Origin: Theropithecus gelada
Taxonomy: Eukaryota > Chordata > Mammalia > Primates > Cercopithecidae
Length of the DNA: 64,000 nt
NCBI RefSeq assembly: GCF_003255815.1
Contig: NC_037671.1
Location: 156,997,690-157,061,689 of the forward strand
Direction of reading: 5' to 3'
Under the pieces are notes generated by a model. It did not search any database, was not told where the DNA came from, and worked only from the letters and a program-made list of their open reading frames with translations. This document shows positions 13,357 through 26,545 of this stretch, piece after piece (the stretch's first letter is position 1; each line of letters opens with the position of its first letter). Both the position numbers and the translations under genes were made by a program.

Positions 13357-13638
13357 GGGCTGGGTGTAGTGGCTCACACCTGTAATCCCAGCACTTTGGG
13401 AGGCCAAGGCAGGCCGATCACCTGAGGTCAGGAGTTAGAGACCAGCCTGGCCAACATAGTGAAACCCTGTCTCTACTAAAAATGCAAAAATTAGCCAGGT
13501 GTGTTGGCAGGTGCCTGTAATCCCAGCTACCTGAGAGGCTGAGGCAGGAGAATCGCTTGAACTCGGAAGGTGGAGGTTGTAGTCAGCCAGGATCATACCA
13601 CTGCGCTCCAGCCTATGCGACAGAGTGCAACCCTGTCT

Positions 13639-13677
<39 letters not shown>
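13357..13677 (+). mobile_element. AluS-like with long poly(A)
   Basis: A complete Alu ending in 38 uninterrupted As (13640-13677). No clear target-site duplication seen. Confidence 0.93.
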
Positions 13678-13682
<5 letters not shown>

Positions 13683-14932
13683 TTATTTTATGGAGTGTTG
13701 CCCTCTCTAATTGGAAAAGGGACAACAAAAAAATTTAAAAGACTATGCTTAACTTCTCGCAGAATTTGTGGTGAACCATCGCTACAATGAAGAAATAGTC
13801 TTTTATAAGTCATGAAAGTTAAACAAATAAATGAATAGGAGTAGACAACTTTTTTAGTTCTCACTCTTCTCTCTCTTTTTTTCTCTTATTCTCCAGTTGT
13901 TTGAACATGAGGCCCCCATTTAAAAAGTTCTCATTTATAGAACAGTCCTATGTAAAAGAGAAAACAAACTAAACTAAGGCTATGGCTGTGTTAAGTAAAC
14001 ACTGGCCTTCATGTCTGTAGGTGAATCTCCATCCTAGGTAGACTCCCTGACTCCAGGAAGTCTGTTTATCTTAGTAAAGAGGTTCACACTGAACTTACTT
14101 TTTCAAAGCTCCTAAATCTCCTGTTGCTTTCCAGATACTGTATAAAAAAGTCTTCTCTTATAAATGTAGGTTTCTTGAGAGGAAGGCAACTGTCTTATTA
14201 ATCTTTGGGTTTATTTGATTGTTTGCATTTTGTTTAATTTGCAAAGATAATAGAAAAAATAGTGTAACACCATTCATATAACAACCACCCAGGATTCTGT
14301 CATTTTTACTTTGCTATTTATCTTCCCCCCTACTGAATCCAGTACATTTCAGTGTTCCCACTGGGTACGCAAATGTTGTAGTGACCTGCCAAACTCAAAG
14401 ATCAAGGTAGGTCCCAAGGACAAACTCAGGGGTCATTAGTCTTAAAAAGTCTGATGTGTTTTTTCCCTAAACTTGTCAGCATCTCTTTTAAGTTAAGCCT
14501 AAAATAACTTTTGCAATTAATACTTTTTATCAGAGTTTAAATATTGTCAGGTATGCAGCCATAAAAACTACATTAAAATGGATGTATGTATGAAGAAAAC
14601 AAAAAACATGGGTGATTTATTCCATATTGGATTAAAACCACACTTAATCTAAATGTCAAAATTCACAACCTGCATAAGTTTTCAAAGAAAAATTTACAGT
14701 TTCAGGAATGTGGCCAATCTCTTTTCTTGGCAAACAAAGGAAGAAATCTAACAAAAGATCATAAAAATCAAGTTATGATAATGGTTCCAAAAAAGACTGC
14801 ATCGTCTTCACTCCCTGCTAAACCAGCATTTCTTTTTGGATTTTTACTAAAGTCCTAACCCCTAACATCAAAGAAGCTGCCAAGTCTTTCATCTTCTACC
14901 TCCACAGTAACCCTTGTGTGTATTCTCTCCTT
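13678..14932. other. No recognised feature
   Basis: Intron DNA between an Alu tail and the old L1 tail; no element identified. Confidence 0.5.
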
Positions 14933-15358
14933 ATTTATTTTTATTTTATTTTATTTTTTATTTTTCCAAGGCTTACAGGGGTGCAGGTAGCATTTGGTTA
15001 CATGAGTAAGTTCTTTAGTGGTGACTAGTGAGATTTTGGTGGACCCATCACCTGAGCAGTATACGCTGCAACCTATTTGTAGTCTTTTATCCCTTGCCCA
15101 CCTCCCACCCTTTCCCCCAAGTCCCCAAAGTCTATTGTATCATTCTCATGCCTTTGTGTCCTCATAACTTAGCTCCCACTTATCAGTGAGAACATACGAT
15201 ATTTGGTCTTCCATTCCTGAGTTACTTCACTTAGAATAATAGTCTCCAGTCTCTTTCAGGTCGCTACAAATACTGATAATTCATTCCTGTTTGTGGCTTA
15301 GTAGTATAACATCATATGTATAGGTATATTCCATCATATATATATTCCATCATATATA

Positions 15359-15391
15359 CAGTCCATCATATATATATATATATTCCATCAT

Positions 15392-15424
<33 letters not shown>

Positions 15425-15438
15425 CACATACACACACC
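15359..15438 (+). repeat. (AT)n/(AC)n microsatellite inside old L1
   Basis: A 'tccatcatatata' motif is repeated several times, then a run of about 22 AC units with small interruptions (gc, at) to about 15437. Likely polymorphic. Confidence 0.9.
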
Positions 15439-16796
15439 ACAGTTTCTTTATCTACTCCTTGATTGATGGGCATTTGTATTGGATCCATGATTTTGCAATG
15501 GTGAAATGTGCTGCTATAAACATGTGTGGGCAAGTATCTTTTTGGTATAATGACTTACTTTCCTCTGGGTAGATACCCAGTAGTGAAATTGCCAGATCAA
15601 ATGGTAGTCTACTTTTAGTTCTTTAAGGAATCTCCACACTGTTTTCCATAGTGGCTTTACTAGTTTACATTCCCACCAGCAGTGTAGAAGTGTTCCCTGA
15701 TCACCACAACCTCCTGTTTTTTTTTTATTTTTTGATTATGGCCATTCTTGCAGGAGTAAGGCAGTATCACATTGTGGTTTTGATTTGTATTTCCCTGATC
15801 ATTAGTGATGCTGAGCATTTATTTCAAATGCTTGTTGGCTATTTGTATATCTTCTTTTGAGAATTGTCTATTCACGTCCTTAGCCCACTTTTTGATGGGA
15901 TTGTTTGTTTGTTTTCTTACTGATTTGTTTCAGTTTGTTGTAGATTCTGGATATTAGTCCTTTGTCAGACATACAGATTGTGAAAATTTTCCTCCACTCT
16001 GTGGGTTGTCTGTTTACTCTGCTGACTGTTCCTTTTGAGGTGCAAAAGCTCTTTAGTTTAATTAGGTCCCAACTATTTATCTTTATTTTTATTGCATTTG
16101 CTTTTGGGTTCTTGGTCATGAAATCCTTGCCTAAGCCAATGCCTAGAAAAGTTTTTCCAATGTTATCTTTTAGAATTTTTATAGTTTCAGGTCTTAGATT
16201 TAAGTACTTAATCCATCTTGAATTAATTTTTGTATAAGGTGAGAGATGAGGATCCAGTTTCATTCTCCTACAAGTGGCTAGCCTATTATCTCAGCACCAT
16301 TTGTTGAAAAGGGTGTCCTTTCCCCACTTTATGTTTTTGTTTGCTTTGTCGAAGATCAGTTGGCTGTAAGTATTTAGGTTTATTTCCGGGTTCTCTATTC
16401 TGTTCCATTGGTCTATGTGCCTATTTTTATACCAGTACCATGGTGTTTTGGTGACTATGGCCTTATAGTTTGAAATCAAGTAGTGTGATGCCTCCAGATT
16501 TGTTCTTTTTGCTTAGTCTTATTTTGGCTATGCAGGCTCTTTTTTGGCTCCATATGAATTTTAGAATTGTTTTTTCTAATTCTGTGAAGAATGAATGATG
16601 GTGGTATTTTGATGGGGACTGAATTGAATTTGTAGATGGCTTTTGACAGTACAGTCATTTTCACAATATTGATTCTACCCATCCACGAGCATGGGATGTG
16701 TTTCCATTTGTTTGTGTCATCTATGACTTCTTTCAGCAGTGTTTTGTTGTTTTCCTTGTAGAGGTCTTTGGCCTCTTTGGTTGGTATATTTCTAAG

Positions 16797-16830
16797 TTTT
16801 TGTTTGTTTGTTTGTTTGTTTGTTTGTTTT
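16797..16830 (+). repeat. (TTTG)n tract in old L1
   Basis: About eight ttgt/tttg units, expanded inside the degraded ORF2. Confidence 0.85.
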
Positions 16831-17562
16831 GCAGTTATCGTAAAAGGGGTTGAATTCTTGATTTCATTCTCTGCTTGGTCACTGTTGATGTATAGAAGAG
16901 CTACTGATTTGTGTACATTAATCTTGTATCCAGAAACATTGTTGAATTCTTTCATCAGTTCTAGGAGCTTTCTGGAGGAGTCTTTGGGGTTTTCAAGGTA
17001 AATGATATCATCAGCAAACAGTGACAGTTTGACTTTCTCTTAACTGGTTTGGATGCCCTTTATTTCTTTCTCTTGTCTGATTGTTCTGGCTCGTACTTCC
17101 AGTACTATGTTGAAGAGGAGTGGTGAGATTGGGCATCCTTGTCTTGTTCCAGTTCTCAGAGGGAATACTTGCAACTTTTCCCCATTCATTGTTACGCTAG
17201 TTGTGGGTTTGTCATAGATGGCTTTTATTATATTGAGGTATGCTCCTTGCATGCCAATTTTGCTAAGAGTTTTAATCATAAAAATATGCCAGATTTTGTC
17301 AGATGCCTTTTCTGCATCTATTGAGATGATCAGGTAATTTTTGTTTTTAATTCTGTTTATTTGCTCTATCACATTTATTGACTTGCCTATGTTTAACCAT
17401 TCTTGCATCCCTGGTATGAAACCCACTTGATCATGGTGGATTATCTTTTTGATATGTTGTTGGATTTGGTTAGCTAGCATTTTGTTAGGGATTTTAGCAT
17501 CTAAGTTCATCAGGGACATCAGTCAGTAGTTTTCTCTTTTGGTTATGCCCTTTCCTGATTTT

Positions 17563-17608
17563 GGTATTAGGGTGACGCTGGTTTCGGTATTAGGGTGATG
17601 TTGGTTTC
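17563..17608. repeat. 23-bp tandem duplication in old L1
   Basis: Two adjacent copies beginning ggtattagggtga and ending tggtttc, differing at two positions. Confidence 0.88.
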
Positions 17609-18759
17609 ATAGAATGAATTAGGGAGGGTTCCCTCTTTCTCTATCTTGTGGAATAGTGTCAAAAAGATTGGTACCAATTCTTCTTTGAACGTCTGGTAGA
17701 TTTCTGCTGTGAATCCATCTGGCCTCAGACTTTTTTATTGTTGGTAATTTTTAAATTACCATTTCAATCTCGCTGCTTGCAATTGGTCTGTTCAAGGTAT
17801 CTAATTTTTCCTGATTTAAGCTAGGAGAGTTGTATTTTTCCAGAAATTTATCCATCTCTTCTAGGTTTTCTAGTTTATGTGTATAAAGGTGTTCATAGTA
17901 GCCCCAAATGATCTTTTGTGTTTCGGTTATCAGTTGTAATATCTCCCACTTTGTTTCTTAATGAGGTTATTTGGATTTTCTCTCTTCTTTTCTAGGTTAA
18001 TCTTGATAATGGTCTATCAACTTAATTTATCTTTTCAAAGAATCAGCTTTTTGTTTCATTTATCTTTTGTATTTTGTTTGTTTGTTTGTTTCAATTTCTT
18101 TTAGTTCAGCTCTGATCCAGGTTATTTCCTTTCTTCTGCTAGGTTTGGGTTTGGTTTGTTCTTATTTCTCTAGTTCCTTGAAGTGTGACCCTAGAATGTC
18201 AGTTTGTGCTCTTTCAGTCCTTTTGAGGTAGGTATTTAGGGCTATGAACTTTCCTCTTAACAGCACCTTTGCTGTATCCCATAGATTTTGATAGGCTGTG
18301 CCATTATTGTCGCTCAGTTCAAAGAATTTTTTAATTTCTATTTTGATTTCATTTTTGACCCAATGCTCATTCAGGAGCAGGTTATTTAATTTCCATGTAT
18401 TTGCATAGTTTGGAAGGTTCCGCTGAGAGTTGATTTCTAGTTTTATTCCACCGTGGTCTGAGAAAGTGCTTGATATAAATTCAATTTTCTTAAATTTATT
18501 GAGACCTGTTTTATGGCCTATCACATGTCCTATCTTGGAGAAGGTTCCATGCACTGTTGAAAAGAATGTGCATTCTGCAGTTGTTGGATGAAATGTTGTG
18601 TATATATTTGTTAAGTCCATTTGTTCCATGGTATAGTTTTAATCCATTGTTTCTTTGTTGACTTTCTGTCTTGATGGCCTGTCTAGTGCTGTCAGTGGAG
18701 TATTGAAGTCCCTCATTATTATTGTGTTGTTGTCTATCTCATTTCTTAGTTCTATTAGT

Positions 18760-18805
18760 AATTGTTTTATAATTTTGAGAGCTCCAATTGTTTTATAATT
18801 TTGAG
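18760..18805. repeat. 26-bp duplication in old L1
   Basis: aattgttttataattttgag at 18760-18779 and again at 18786-18805. Confidence 0.9.
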
Positions 18806-19199
18806 TGCATATATGTTTAGGATTGTGATATTTTCCTGTTGGACAAGGCCTTTTACCATTATTTAATATCCCTCTTTTTCTCTTTTAACTGCTGTTGCTT
18901 TACAGTCTGTTTTGTCTGATGTAAGAATAGCTACCCCTGCTTGGTTTTGATGTCCATTTGCATGAAATGCCCTTTTCCACCCCTTTACTTTAACTTTATG
19001 TGAGTTCTTATGTGTTAGGTGAGTCTCCTGAAGGCAGCAGATAGTTGATTGGTAAGTTCTTATCCATTCTGCAGTTCTACATCTTTTAAGTGGAGCACTT
19101 AGGCGATTTACATTCAATGTAGTATTGAGATGTAAGGTATCATTGCATTCATTGTGCTATTTTTGCCTATGTACCTTGGATTTTCTGATTTTTGTTTTT

Positions 19200-20212
19200 G
19201 CTTTTTAAATTGTATTTTTGTTTTACAGGTCCTATGTGATTTATGCTTTAAAGAGGTTCTGTTTTGATGTGTTTCTGGATTTGTTTCAAGATTTAGAGTT
19301 CCTTTTAGCAGCTCTTGTGGTGCTTCCTTGATAGTGGTGAATTCTCTCAGCATTTGTTTGTCTAAAAAAAGACTATATCTTTCCTTCATGTATGATGCTT
19401 AGTTTTGCTGGATATAAAATTCTTGGCTGATAATTGCTTTGTTTGAGGATTCTGAAGATAAGGCCCCAATCCCGTCTAGCTTGTAGGGTTTCTGCTGAGA
19501 AATCTGCTGTTAATCTCATAGGTTTTCCTTTATAAGTTAACTGGTGCTTTTGTCTCACAGGTCTGAAGCTTCTTTTCTTCATCTTAACTTTAGATAACCT
19601 GATGATGATGTGCCTAGGTGATTATCTTTCTATGATGAAAGATAATCTTTGTGCTTCTTGTATTTGGATGTCGATGTCCCTAGCTAGGTCAAGGAAGTTT
19701 TCCTTGATTATCTCCCCAAATATATTTCCAAACTTTTAGATTCCTTTTCTTCCTCAGGAACACCTCTTCCTTATTATTAGATTTGGTCATTTACCATAAT
19801 TCCAGACTTCTTGGAGGTCTTGTTCATATTTTCATATTCTTTTCTCTTTGTCTTTGTTGGATTGGGTTAATTTGAAGACCTTGTCTTCGAGCTCTAAATT
19901 TCTTTCTTCTACTTGTTCAATTCTATAGCTGAGATTTTCCAGAGTATTTTGCATTTCTATAAGAGTGTCCAAGGTTTCCTGAAGCTTTTATTGTTTTTTC
20001 TTTAAGCAATCTATTTTCTTAAATATTTCTCCCTTCACTTCTTGTATTGTTTTTTGGATTTCCTTGCCTTGCTCTGGTGCCTCCCTGATTAGCTTAATAA
20101 GTAACCTCCTGAATTCTTCTTCAGGTTAACCAGGGATTTCTTCTTGGTTTGGATCGATTGCTGGTGAGCTAGTGTGATTTCTGGGGGGTGTTAAAGAGCC
20201 TTGTTTTGTCAT
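19200..20212 (-). pseudogene. Old L1 ORF1, broken
   Basis: The start codon is at 20212-20210. A readable piece of the C-terminal half lies at 19373-19582 (Leu-Thr-Ala-Asp-Phe-Ser-Ala-Glu-Thr), followed by another at 19114-19389. Stops and frameshifts separate them. The lower border is approximate. Confidence 0.8.
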
Positions 20213-21469
20213 ATTACCAGAGTTGGTTTTCTGGTTCCTTCTCATTTGGGTGGGCTCTGGCAGAGGAAAAGTCTAGGGGTGAAGCCTATTGTTCAGATTA
20301 TTTTGTCCCAGGGGATGTTCCCTTAATATAATACTCTCCCCTTTTTTCTATGGATGTGGCTTCCTGTGAGATAAGCTGCAGTGATTGTTATCTCTCTCCT
20401 GGGTGTAGCCACCCAGCAAGTCTACCAGGCTCCAGGCTGGTACTGGGTGGAGTTTGTCTGCACAGAGTCCTGTGATGTGAACTGTCTGTGGGTCTCTCAG
20501 CCATTGATACCAGCACCTGTTCCAGTGGAGGTGGCAGGGGGGTGAAATGGGCTCTGTGAGGGTTCTTACCATTGGCGATTTAATGTTCTATTTTTGTGCT
20601 GGTTGGCCTCCTGCCGGGAGGTGGCACTTCCCAGAGAGCATCAGCTGTGGTAGTATGAAGAGGAACCGGTGGTGGGTGGGGCCCTAGAACTCCCAAGAGA
20701 ATATAGCCTTTGTCTTTAGTTACCAGGGTGGATAGGGAAGGTCCATGAGGTGGGGGCAGGGCTAGGTGTGTCTCAGCTCAGACTCTCCTTGGAAGGGTCT
20801 TGCTGCAGCTGCTGTGGGGAATAGGAGTGAGGTTCCCAGGTCAATGGAGTCAGGTACCTAGGAGGATCATGGCTCCCTCTGCTGAGTCATGAAGGTTGCC
20901 AGGGAAGTGGGGGAAGCAGTCACAGGCCTCACTGATCTCCCACACAATCCGAAGGGCCAGTCTCCCTCCTGCCATGCCCCTCCCCCAACATCCTGTTTCC
21001 AGGCAGTAGGTGAGCAGGGCTTGAGAATTTGCCCTAGACTAGCCACTTCCCAGGTGCAAACAAAAAGGGATTTGGTTCTTCCCCCACCTGTGGAGTCTGA
21101 GCACCAGATTCGTGCCCTTCCCCGGGTTCTGGCCAGGAGGCTTCTCACTGGGTTCAAACTGTTATAAAGTTCAGCTGGGGCCTTCCTTCTCCCTGTGGCA
21201 TTTTACCCTGTGCCTCTGGTCACCTTCCCAAAGGATCCCTATGGTACCAAGCAGGGATGACATGCTTAGGGACCCAGGGAGCTCCCAGGTCCTTTCCCAC
21301 TGCTTCCTCTACCCCTGGATTTTGCTCGGCTCTCTAAATTGACTCAACTCCAGATAAGGTTGGAAACTTCTCCCACAAACTAGAACTTCAGGGGTTGGAG
21401 ACTATCACCATTCTCTGGTGTGTAGGCTGGGCCTGCTTCTTATGGCAGGAGTAATGGCATGCTAATCCC

Positions 21470-21790
21470 AAACTAAGCCTCAAGTGGCCTTATAGTTTCT
21501 ACTGTCTCTTTTGGAACTTTGCCATCACCATTTGAACAAGCCCAGTCTAGACTTCTAGAGAACAAGATACTATAAAGGAGAGCCCACTTGTTCAGCTGAG
21601 GCCTCCTAGACCTGCTTACAAAGAGCTGACTCCCAACCAGATGAGAGAGCCCAGGCACCATTAGAGAGTTGCATACCCAACCCAAGCTGGTTGCATACCT
21701 GTTTGTAGCCCAGTTACAAACACAAGAACCACCAGCTGACTTGTAAACTATAACATGGGCTTCTTCATTTAAAGCTTATTTAAAGCTGTT
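21470..21790 (+). mobile_element. Possible MaLR LTR relic
   Basis: aagaaccaccagctgact and preceding text resemble an old MaLR LTR 3' half. It abuts the old L1's 5' end. Weak identification. Confidence 0.35.
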
Positions 21791-22205
21791 GAAGTTTGGG
21801 TTGATTTGGTTCATAGAAATAGCTAACCAATACAAATGAATAGAAAATTCTGATATGTTCAGAAAATGAAATTCAAAGATGAAAATGAACACATTATTTT
21901 CTACAAACAACATGGCCAACTTGCACATCCTGTTAAGCAAAAAAAGCCAGACGCAGAAGAACACTAGTGTTTCTATCTACAAAAAGTTCACAACAGGCAA
22001 AATTAGTAAAGACTGATTTAATCAGCAGACTGGTGACCTCTGGGGACAGACAGTACCTGGGAGGGGATTCAAAGGACACTTCTTAGTTGATACTCTATTC
22101 TTGATCTTGATCCTGGTTTCATGAGTCAGTTCACCTTATGAAAATTCAATGAGTTGTATACTATTTATGCACTTTTATGTAGGCAATTCAATAAAAGAAT
22201 GTTTT
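21791..22205 (+). mobile_element. L1M (L1ME-like) 3' end
   Basis: Contains acatggccaacttgcacat, aagccagacgcagaagaa and a run to tgtaggcaattcaataaaa, the layout of old L1M 3' ends. Confidence 0.75.
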
Positions 22206-22960
22206 AAAAAGAAATAGGTAAATGGTTGAACAGCAAATTGACAGAAGAGAGCATAAAAAGAGCATCACCCTCACTAGTAGTCTAAGGAAAGCAAGTCAAA
22301 GCAATCAGAAACATTAGTTTTCACCCATTAATAGGCAATAAATTTAAAAGACTAAAATATCCAGTGCTCGAGAGGGGATGAGAAAATATTCACATATGGC
22401 TAGCATGTGAATTTTATAAAGTAATCTTATAAATATATTAAAGTTTGAAATACATGTAATCTTGATTCAATCCATTTATCAATCTAGCCTATAGAAATGA
22501 AACCACCGATACATAAGGATATACTTACAAGAACATTTACTGAAGCAATGTTTATGGTAGCAAAAAGCTTAACATCTTGAATGTGCATCAAAAGTGGATG
22601 GCTGCAAAAATTGTGGTTTATACATGATAGGAGATTAAACTATGTAAACATTAAAAATAAAGTGTTACAATATTTTGTCCAGTAATGATAAGGGCATTAA
22701 TTTGAAAAACAAAATTCAAAGTAATAGATATAGAGTGATTCTAATTTGTTTAAAAATAAAAGTGATTAACCCAAAAAAATCCTATGTAAATGTTGTAAAT
22801 GTTTTCTTCAGCATAAAACTTTAGGAAAATACAAATAAATCTGTTAGCATTAGTCACCTCAAGAAAGTGGAATTTGGAGAAAGAGGACACTATTAATTTT
22901 TATTTTATATATTTTTTACTTTTTTACTTGTTATAACAAGTATATATTACATTGGAAATG
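22206..22960 (+). mobile_element. Second L1M/HAL1-like 3' relic
   Basis: Contains gcatcaccctcactagtag, cttacaagaacatttactg and gtgcatcaaaagtggatgg, a decayed L1 ORF2 3' end plus UTR. Confidence 0.65.
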
Positions 22961-23959
22961 AAACAAATACACGTTAGAAAATATTCTCATATTACAAAAA
23001 GTGTTCTCTAGAGAAACGAACTCCTTAATCTTTCAAATGAGGAGAGATAAAAACTCAACAGTTGTGATCTCTTTGCAAGATTGTTAAAAGTCAGTCCAGA
23101 AGCACATCATATCACATATGAATTTTATCTGATTATTAATTCAAGCTGAAGAAGAAATAAATTATCCCATAAAATATCTCTTAGCACTTGGAGTAAATAC
23201 AGTTTGAAAAAAATGTGACTGAACCAACAATCTGTTGGAAAATTCTATTTGCTATATGAGTGGAAAATATTACTCAGAGTACTGACATTTCCTGTTTATC
23301 ATTGAAAAAAGAACTTAGTTGTCTAACCTGGTAAATGTAATTCAACTGTGAATCTTACAAACGCTTACAATAAGAGTTTGCCTTACTAAACAAATAAGGT
23401 GCATTTGGCGGTCTAGTTCTTAAAGGAACTAAATTTTATCTTAAAAGTAAGTATAGAAATAAGAAGGAAAGATAGTAAAAGTAATTAATTCCAAGTTATA
23501 AAGGAACTAATATACCATAGTAAATCTAGTTAAATATAAATATTTCAATTTTTCCCTCTTTAAAATGTCTCGGAAAAGTCAATGAAATCAAAGTGAGTGT
23601 CCAGCTGTTCTAAATTACTGGATAACAATATCCAAGTAATTTAGAGCTTTTTGAAAAGCTTAAAAATGATTTAATTATAGATTGTTAAGAGATGATAAAA
23701 TAGAGATCTAAATCTTAGGTGTATTTTTTACTTTGAAATTGTTTTATATTTCATATTTTGAAGGAGAGATAGAGATAAATAACAAAAATTTATGACCTAA
23801 ATTTCAATCTCAATTTCAATTAATTAACTGGATGAGAAAGGCAGTTTTTTCCTCTGGACTTCATTTTCTGCAACCATGAAATAAAATGTTGACAAAAGCA
23901 AACAGAAGGTTTAGACTGTTAGAGGAAAGAAGGGTTACTATAAAATGACAATATTTCAC
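22961..23959. other. No recognised feature
   Basis: Very AT-rich intron DNA. Confidence 0.5.
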
Positions 23960-24150
23960 ATCTGTTGTGCCTCAAGTGTTCTACAAACGTTTTTCAAATA
24001 ATTTTACAGTAGTTGTATGCATAGGTCATATCTCCATTTTACCAATGGGAAAACAGATTCAGAAAAGTTCCGTAAGTTACTCAAGGTCATATAAGTGGTA
24101 AATGGTAGAGCCCGGATTTGAAATCAGGTCTATGTGACCAGAAAGACAGA
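23960..24150 (-). mobile_element. MIR
   Basis: ctccattttaccaatgggaa, ttactcaaggtcatataagt and gtagagcccggatttgaaat. Confidence 0.8.
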
Positions 24151-24299
24151 AAGGGCCCTTCAAACTTAGGTTCATACTGGTAAAATAAAGTGTTAAAGCT
24201 CCCCCTACTAGACTAAATAAATGGTATTCATAATACACGTACTAATAACACCTATGTGTGTAGCACATTTGCACTGAAAAGAGTTCAACACAGTAATTC

Positions 24300-24480
24300 A
24301 GATCTCGGGCATTAGAATTAAACAAGGCTAGGTTCCCACCCCATGTTTACCACATCTGGCCCCATGACATTAGAGATGACATTACATTTTTCTGAGCCTG
24401 TTTTCTCATCTAGAAAATGGCATAGTAAGTAAAGCACAGTGTTTGGTACATGATGAGCAATTCATAAATACTTGTTTTCT
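24300..24480 (+). mobile_element. MIR, diverged
   Basis: tctgagcctgttttctcatc then tagaaaatggcatagtaag. Confidence 0.6.
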
Positions 24481-25107
24481 AAAATTCAGTATTTTAAAAG
24501 CATTTTCAAAGTAATCTTGAGAAGATAGAAATTGTTATTTTTATGTTATATATGGGTATATACTAACACCAAAATCACAAAAGTTAAGGGAAAAGTAAAG
24601 GGACATATTCAAAATCAGGGCATGATATTGATTATTATGATAAAAACCCTGTGTTTAGTTTCCATCCAAAAGGACCAATTTTACCTTGAAGGTATGAGGC
24701 TAAAATCAGCTATTATGGAGAAAATATCCAATTTTATTAATAAAGGTAATTTTATAAGATTATGGAAGATTTTGATAACTAAGAGAAACAAACATACATC
24801 TTTGGAGGATGAATTTAAAACAGTATTTTTTCAAAGCTTGGGCAATAAATAAATAATTCCTCGAGACCTTTTTTTAGGCCCATGTTTTAATAAAATAGAA
24901 AACAAAATGAGACAAACCTTTTCTATAAAGAAACCCACATATATCACATACCTTTAAATTATTAAGAAAACACAGCTGACGTTAGCAATGGAAAGGGACA
25001 TGGCTCTAACAAACTCCACTGTCAAGTCACTAGCTCTAGGGAAGCCCTTGTCATTTCCACAAGAACTGAAAGGTCATCATCCTCTTAGGAACTGCCTGCA
25101 GCTTTCC
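24481..25107. other. No recognised feature
   Basis: AT-rich; a 106-codon open frame here (24532-24852) has no similarity I know. Confidence 0.45.
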
Positions 25108-25387
25108 TTTTGTTTTGTTGTTGTTGTTGTTGTTTGTTTGTTTGTTTTTCTGAGACAGGATCTTGCTCTGTCTCCCAGACTGGAGTGCAGTGGTGAGAAA
25201 ATGGCTCACTGCAGCCCCAAACTCCTGGGCACAAGTGATCCTCTCACTTCGGCCTCCCAACTAGCTGGTACCAACTAAATGTTTTAAATTTTTCTGTAGA
25301 GACAAGAACTCCCTCTATTGCCCAGGGTGGTCTCGAATTCCCCTCCCAAGATGCTGGGATGACAGGTGAGAGCCACTGCACCCGCCT
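25108..25387 (-). mobile_element. AluJ-like, diverged
   Basis: An old Alu on the minus strand; its tail appears as (GTT)n/(GTTT)n at 25108-25146. Many substitutions and small deletions. Confidence 0.88.
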
Positions 25388-25999
25388 AGCTTCACTTTAA
25401 AGAACTAAATGGTTACTTGCATATGTGTGGAATTAAGAGGTTGGCTTTATTTCTATTTTAGAGAATATGATACAAATTGCCAGAGTTTTAACAATAAATA
25501 AATTTTTTAAAGCCACACAAAAGTAACATTCAAGATAAAATCAGTGACCCTATTTAGGTATTAAAGGCCTCAGACTTCAATTCCCCCATCAGTATTACAC
25601 ACTGGAGACTTTGGTATGGTTAAGGCATTCTCTGATCAAAAAATCCATTTATCCTGACAACAAGTAACTGCAGGGATTCTGCCTTCTAATTTGATGTATT
25701 AGACTATGGGTTTAAAATTTAGCCAGCAGCTGTTAGCTGGTTTTAGTATGGGCAGATGTTGGTCGTATCAAGTATTCTTTGCCACATGTGGGACCAAGTG
25801 GAACTTCCTCAGAGACCAATGTGTAATACTTCAGAATGTTAATGTTGAAGTCAGGGTCCTTTTTTTTTAGTCAATGAATGCTGTTTCCTGTAGACCTAAC
25901 AGTCATGTTGGAGGCTAAACCAGCCAAAGTGTTTATATCTCTTTTCTTTTTAGATAGATCATATTTCCCAGGGAAAGGAATCCTAAAGGAGAACATTTG
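25388..25999. other. No recognised feature
   Basis: Intron DNA; nothing identified. Confidence 0.45.
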
Positions 26000-26140
26000 C
26001 AATGGGCAAATTACTTAACCTCTCTGGGCTTCAATTTCCTCATCTGTAAAATGAGGATAGTAACACTGCCTACATCATAGGTTGTTTGTGAGGACTGACA
26101 ATCCACAAAATGTACAGTGCTCTCAATAAATGTTGGTTCT
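26000..26140 (+). mobile_element. MIR
   Basis: ttacttaacctctctgggct, cctcatctgtaaaatgagga and gctctcaataaatgttggtt. Very clear. Confidence 0.88.
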
Positions 26141-26164
26141 TAACATCCAATTTTATTTTGATGC

Positions 26165-26545
26165 TTAAGCACATAAAACAGAGGTTGCCTCTGTTTATGC
26201 CTCTGCACTCATCCTCACCACATCACTACTTCCCCCTACCTAAAATTTATCTCCTCTGTGCTTTCCCCAAATTATTCTTTCCATATGGCATGAGACTGTG
26301 CTCATGCTCAGACAATCATGGCTTTCTCCTTTCTTCTTGCCCTTTACTGCCACTATCACACAGCTTGACACGAACGTTCATTCGGCAGCCTTGGGGGCTC
26401 TCTATTATTTATGTGTACATCTCTTCCTGCCATCCAGACTGTGAGGTCTTTGGGGTGAAAAACTACGTGTTATATTGCTCTATATGCAAGACATAGCACT
26501 GAACGCTGTCCAAAGCAGACACTCACTAGATACTCTTTGATTCTT
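26165..26545 (+). mobile_element. L2 3' relic
   Basis: Contains ttcctgccatccagactgtg then gaggtctttgggg, the L2 'actgtaagctccttgaggg' segment in decayed form. Confidence 0.65.

Larger units (their letters stand above)
15170..19130 (-). pseudogene. Old L1 ORF2, broken
   Basis: Fragments of endonuclease and reverse transcriptase occur in the right order but in shifting frames: endonuclease start at 18863-19117 (Cys-Cys-Leu-Gln-Glu-Thr-His), later endonuclease and linker at 18162-18629, RT core at 17040-17519 (Gly-Thr-Arg-Gln-Gly-Cys-Pro), the FADD codons at 17007-17018, and C-terminal parts at 15880-16955. A CA microsatellite interrupts the far 3' part. Borders are approximate. Confidence 0.9.
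14933..21350 (-). mobile_element. Old near-full-length LINE-1, inactive
   Basis: Reading the minus strand gives a degraded L1 in order: 5' UTR (about 21350-20213), ORF1, ORF2, 3' UTR, and an A-rich tail seen here as T-rich 14933-14965. ORF1 starts with Met-Thr-Lys-Gln-Gly-Ser-Leu-Thr, the form typical of older primate L1 (L1PB or old L1PA; subfamily not settled). Many stops and frameshifts. No target-site duplication was found, and the 5' border is approximate. Confidence 0.9.

Noticed and set aside
20867..21342. GC-richer region with overlapping frames on both strands, considered as a gene or CpG-rich promoter
   Set aside because: It is the 5' UTR of the old antisense L1.
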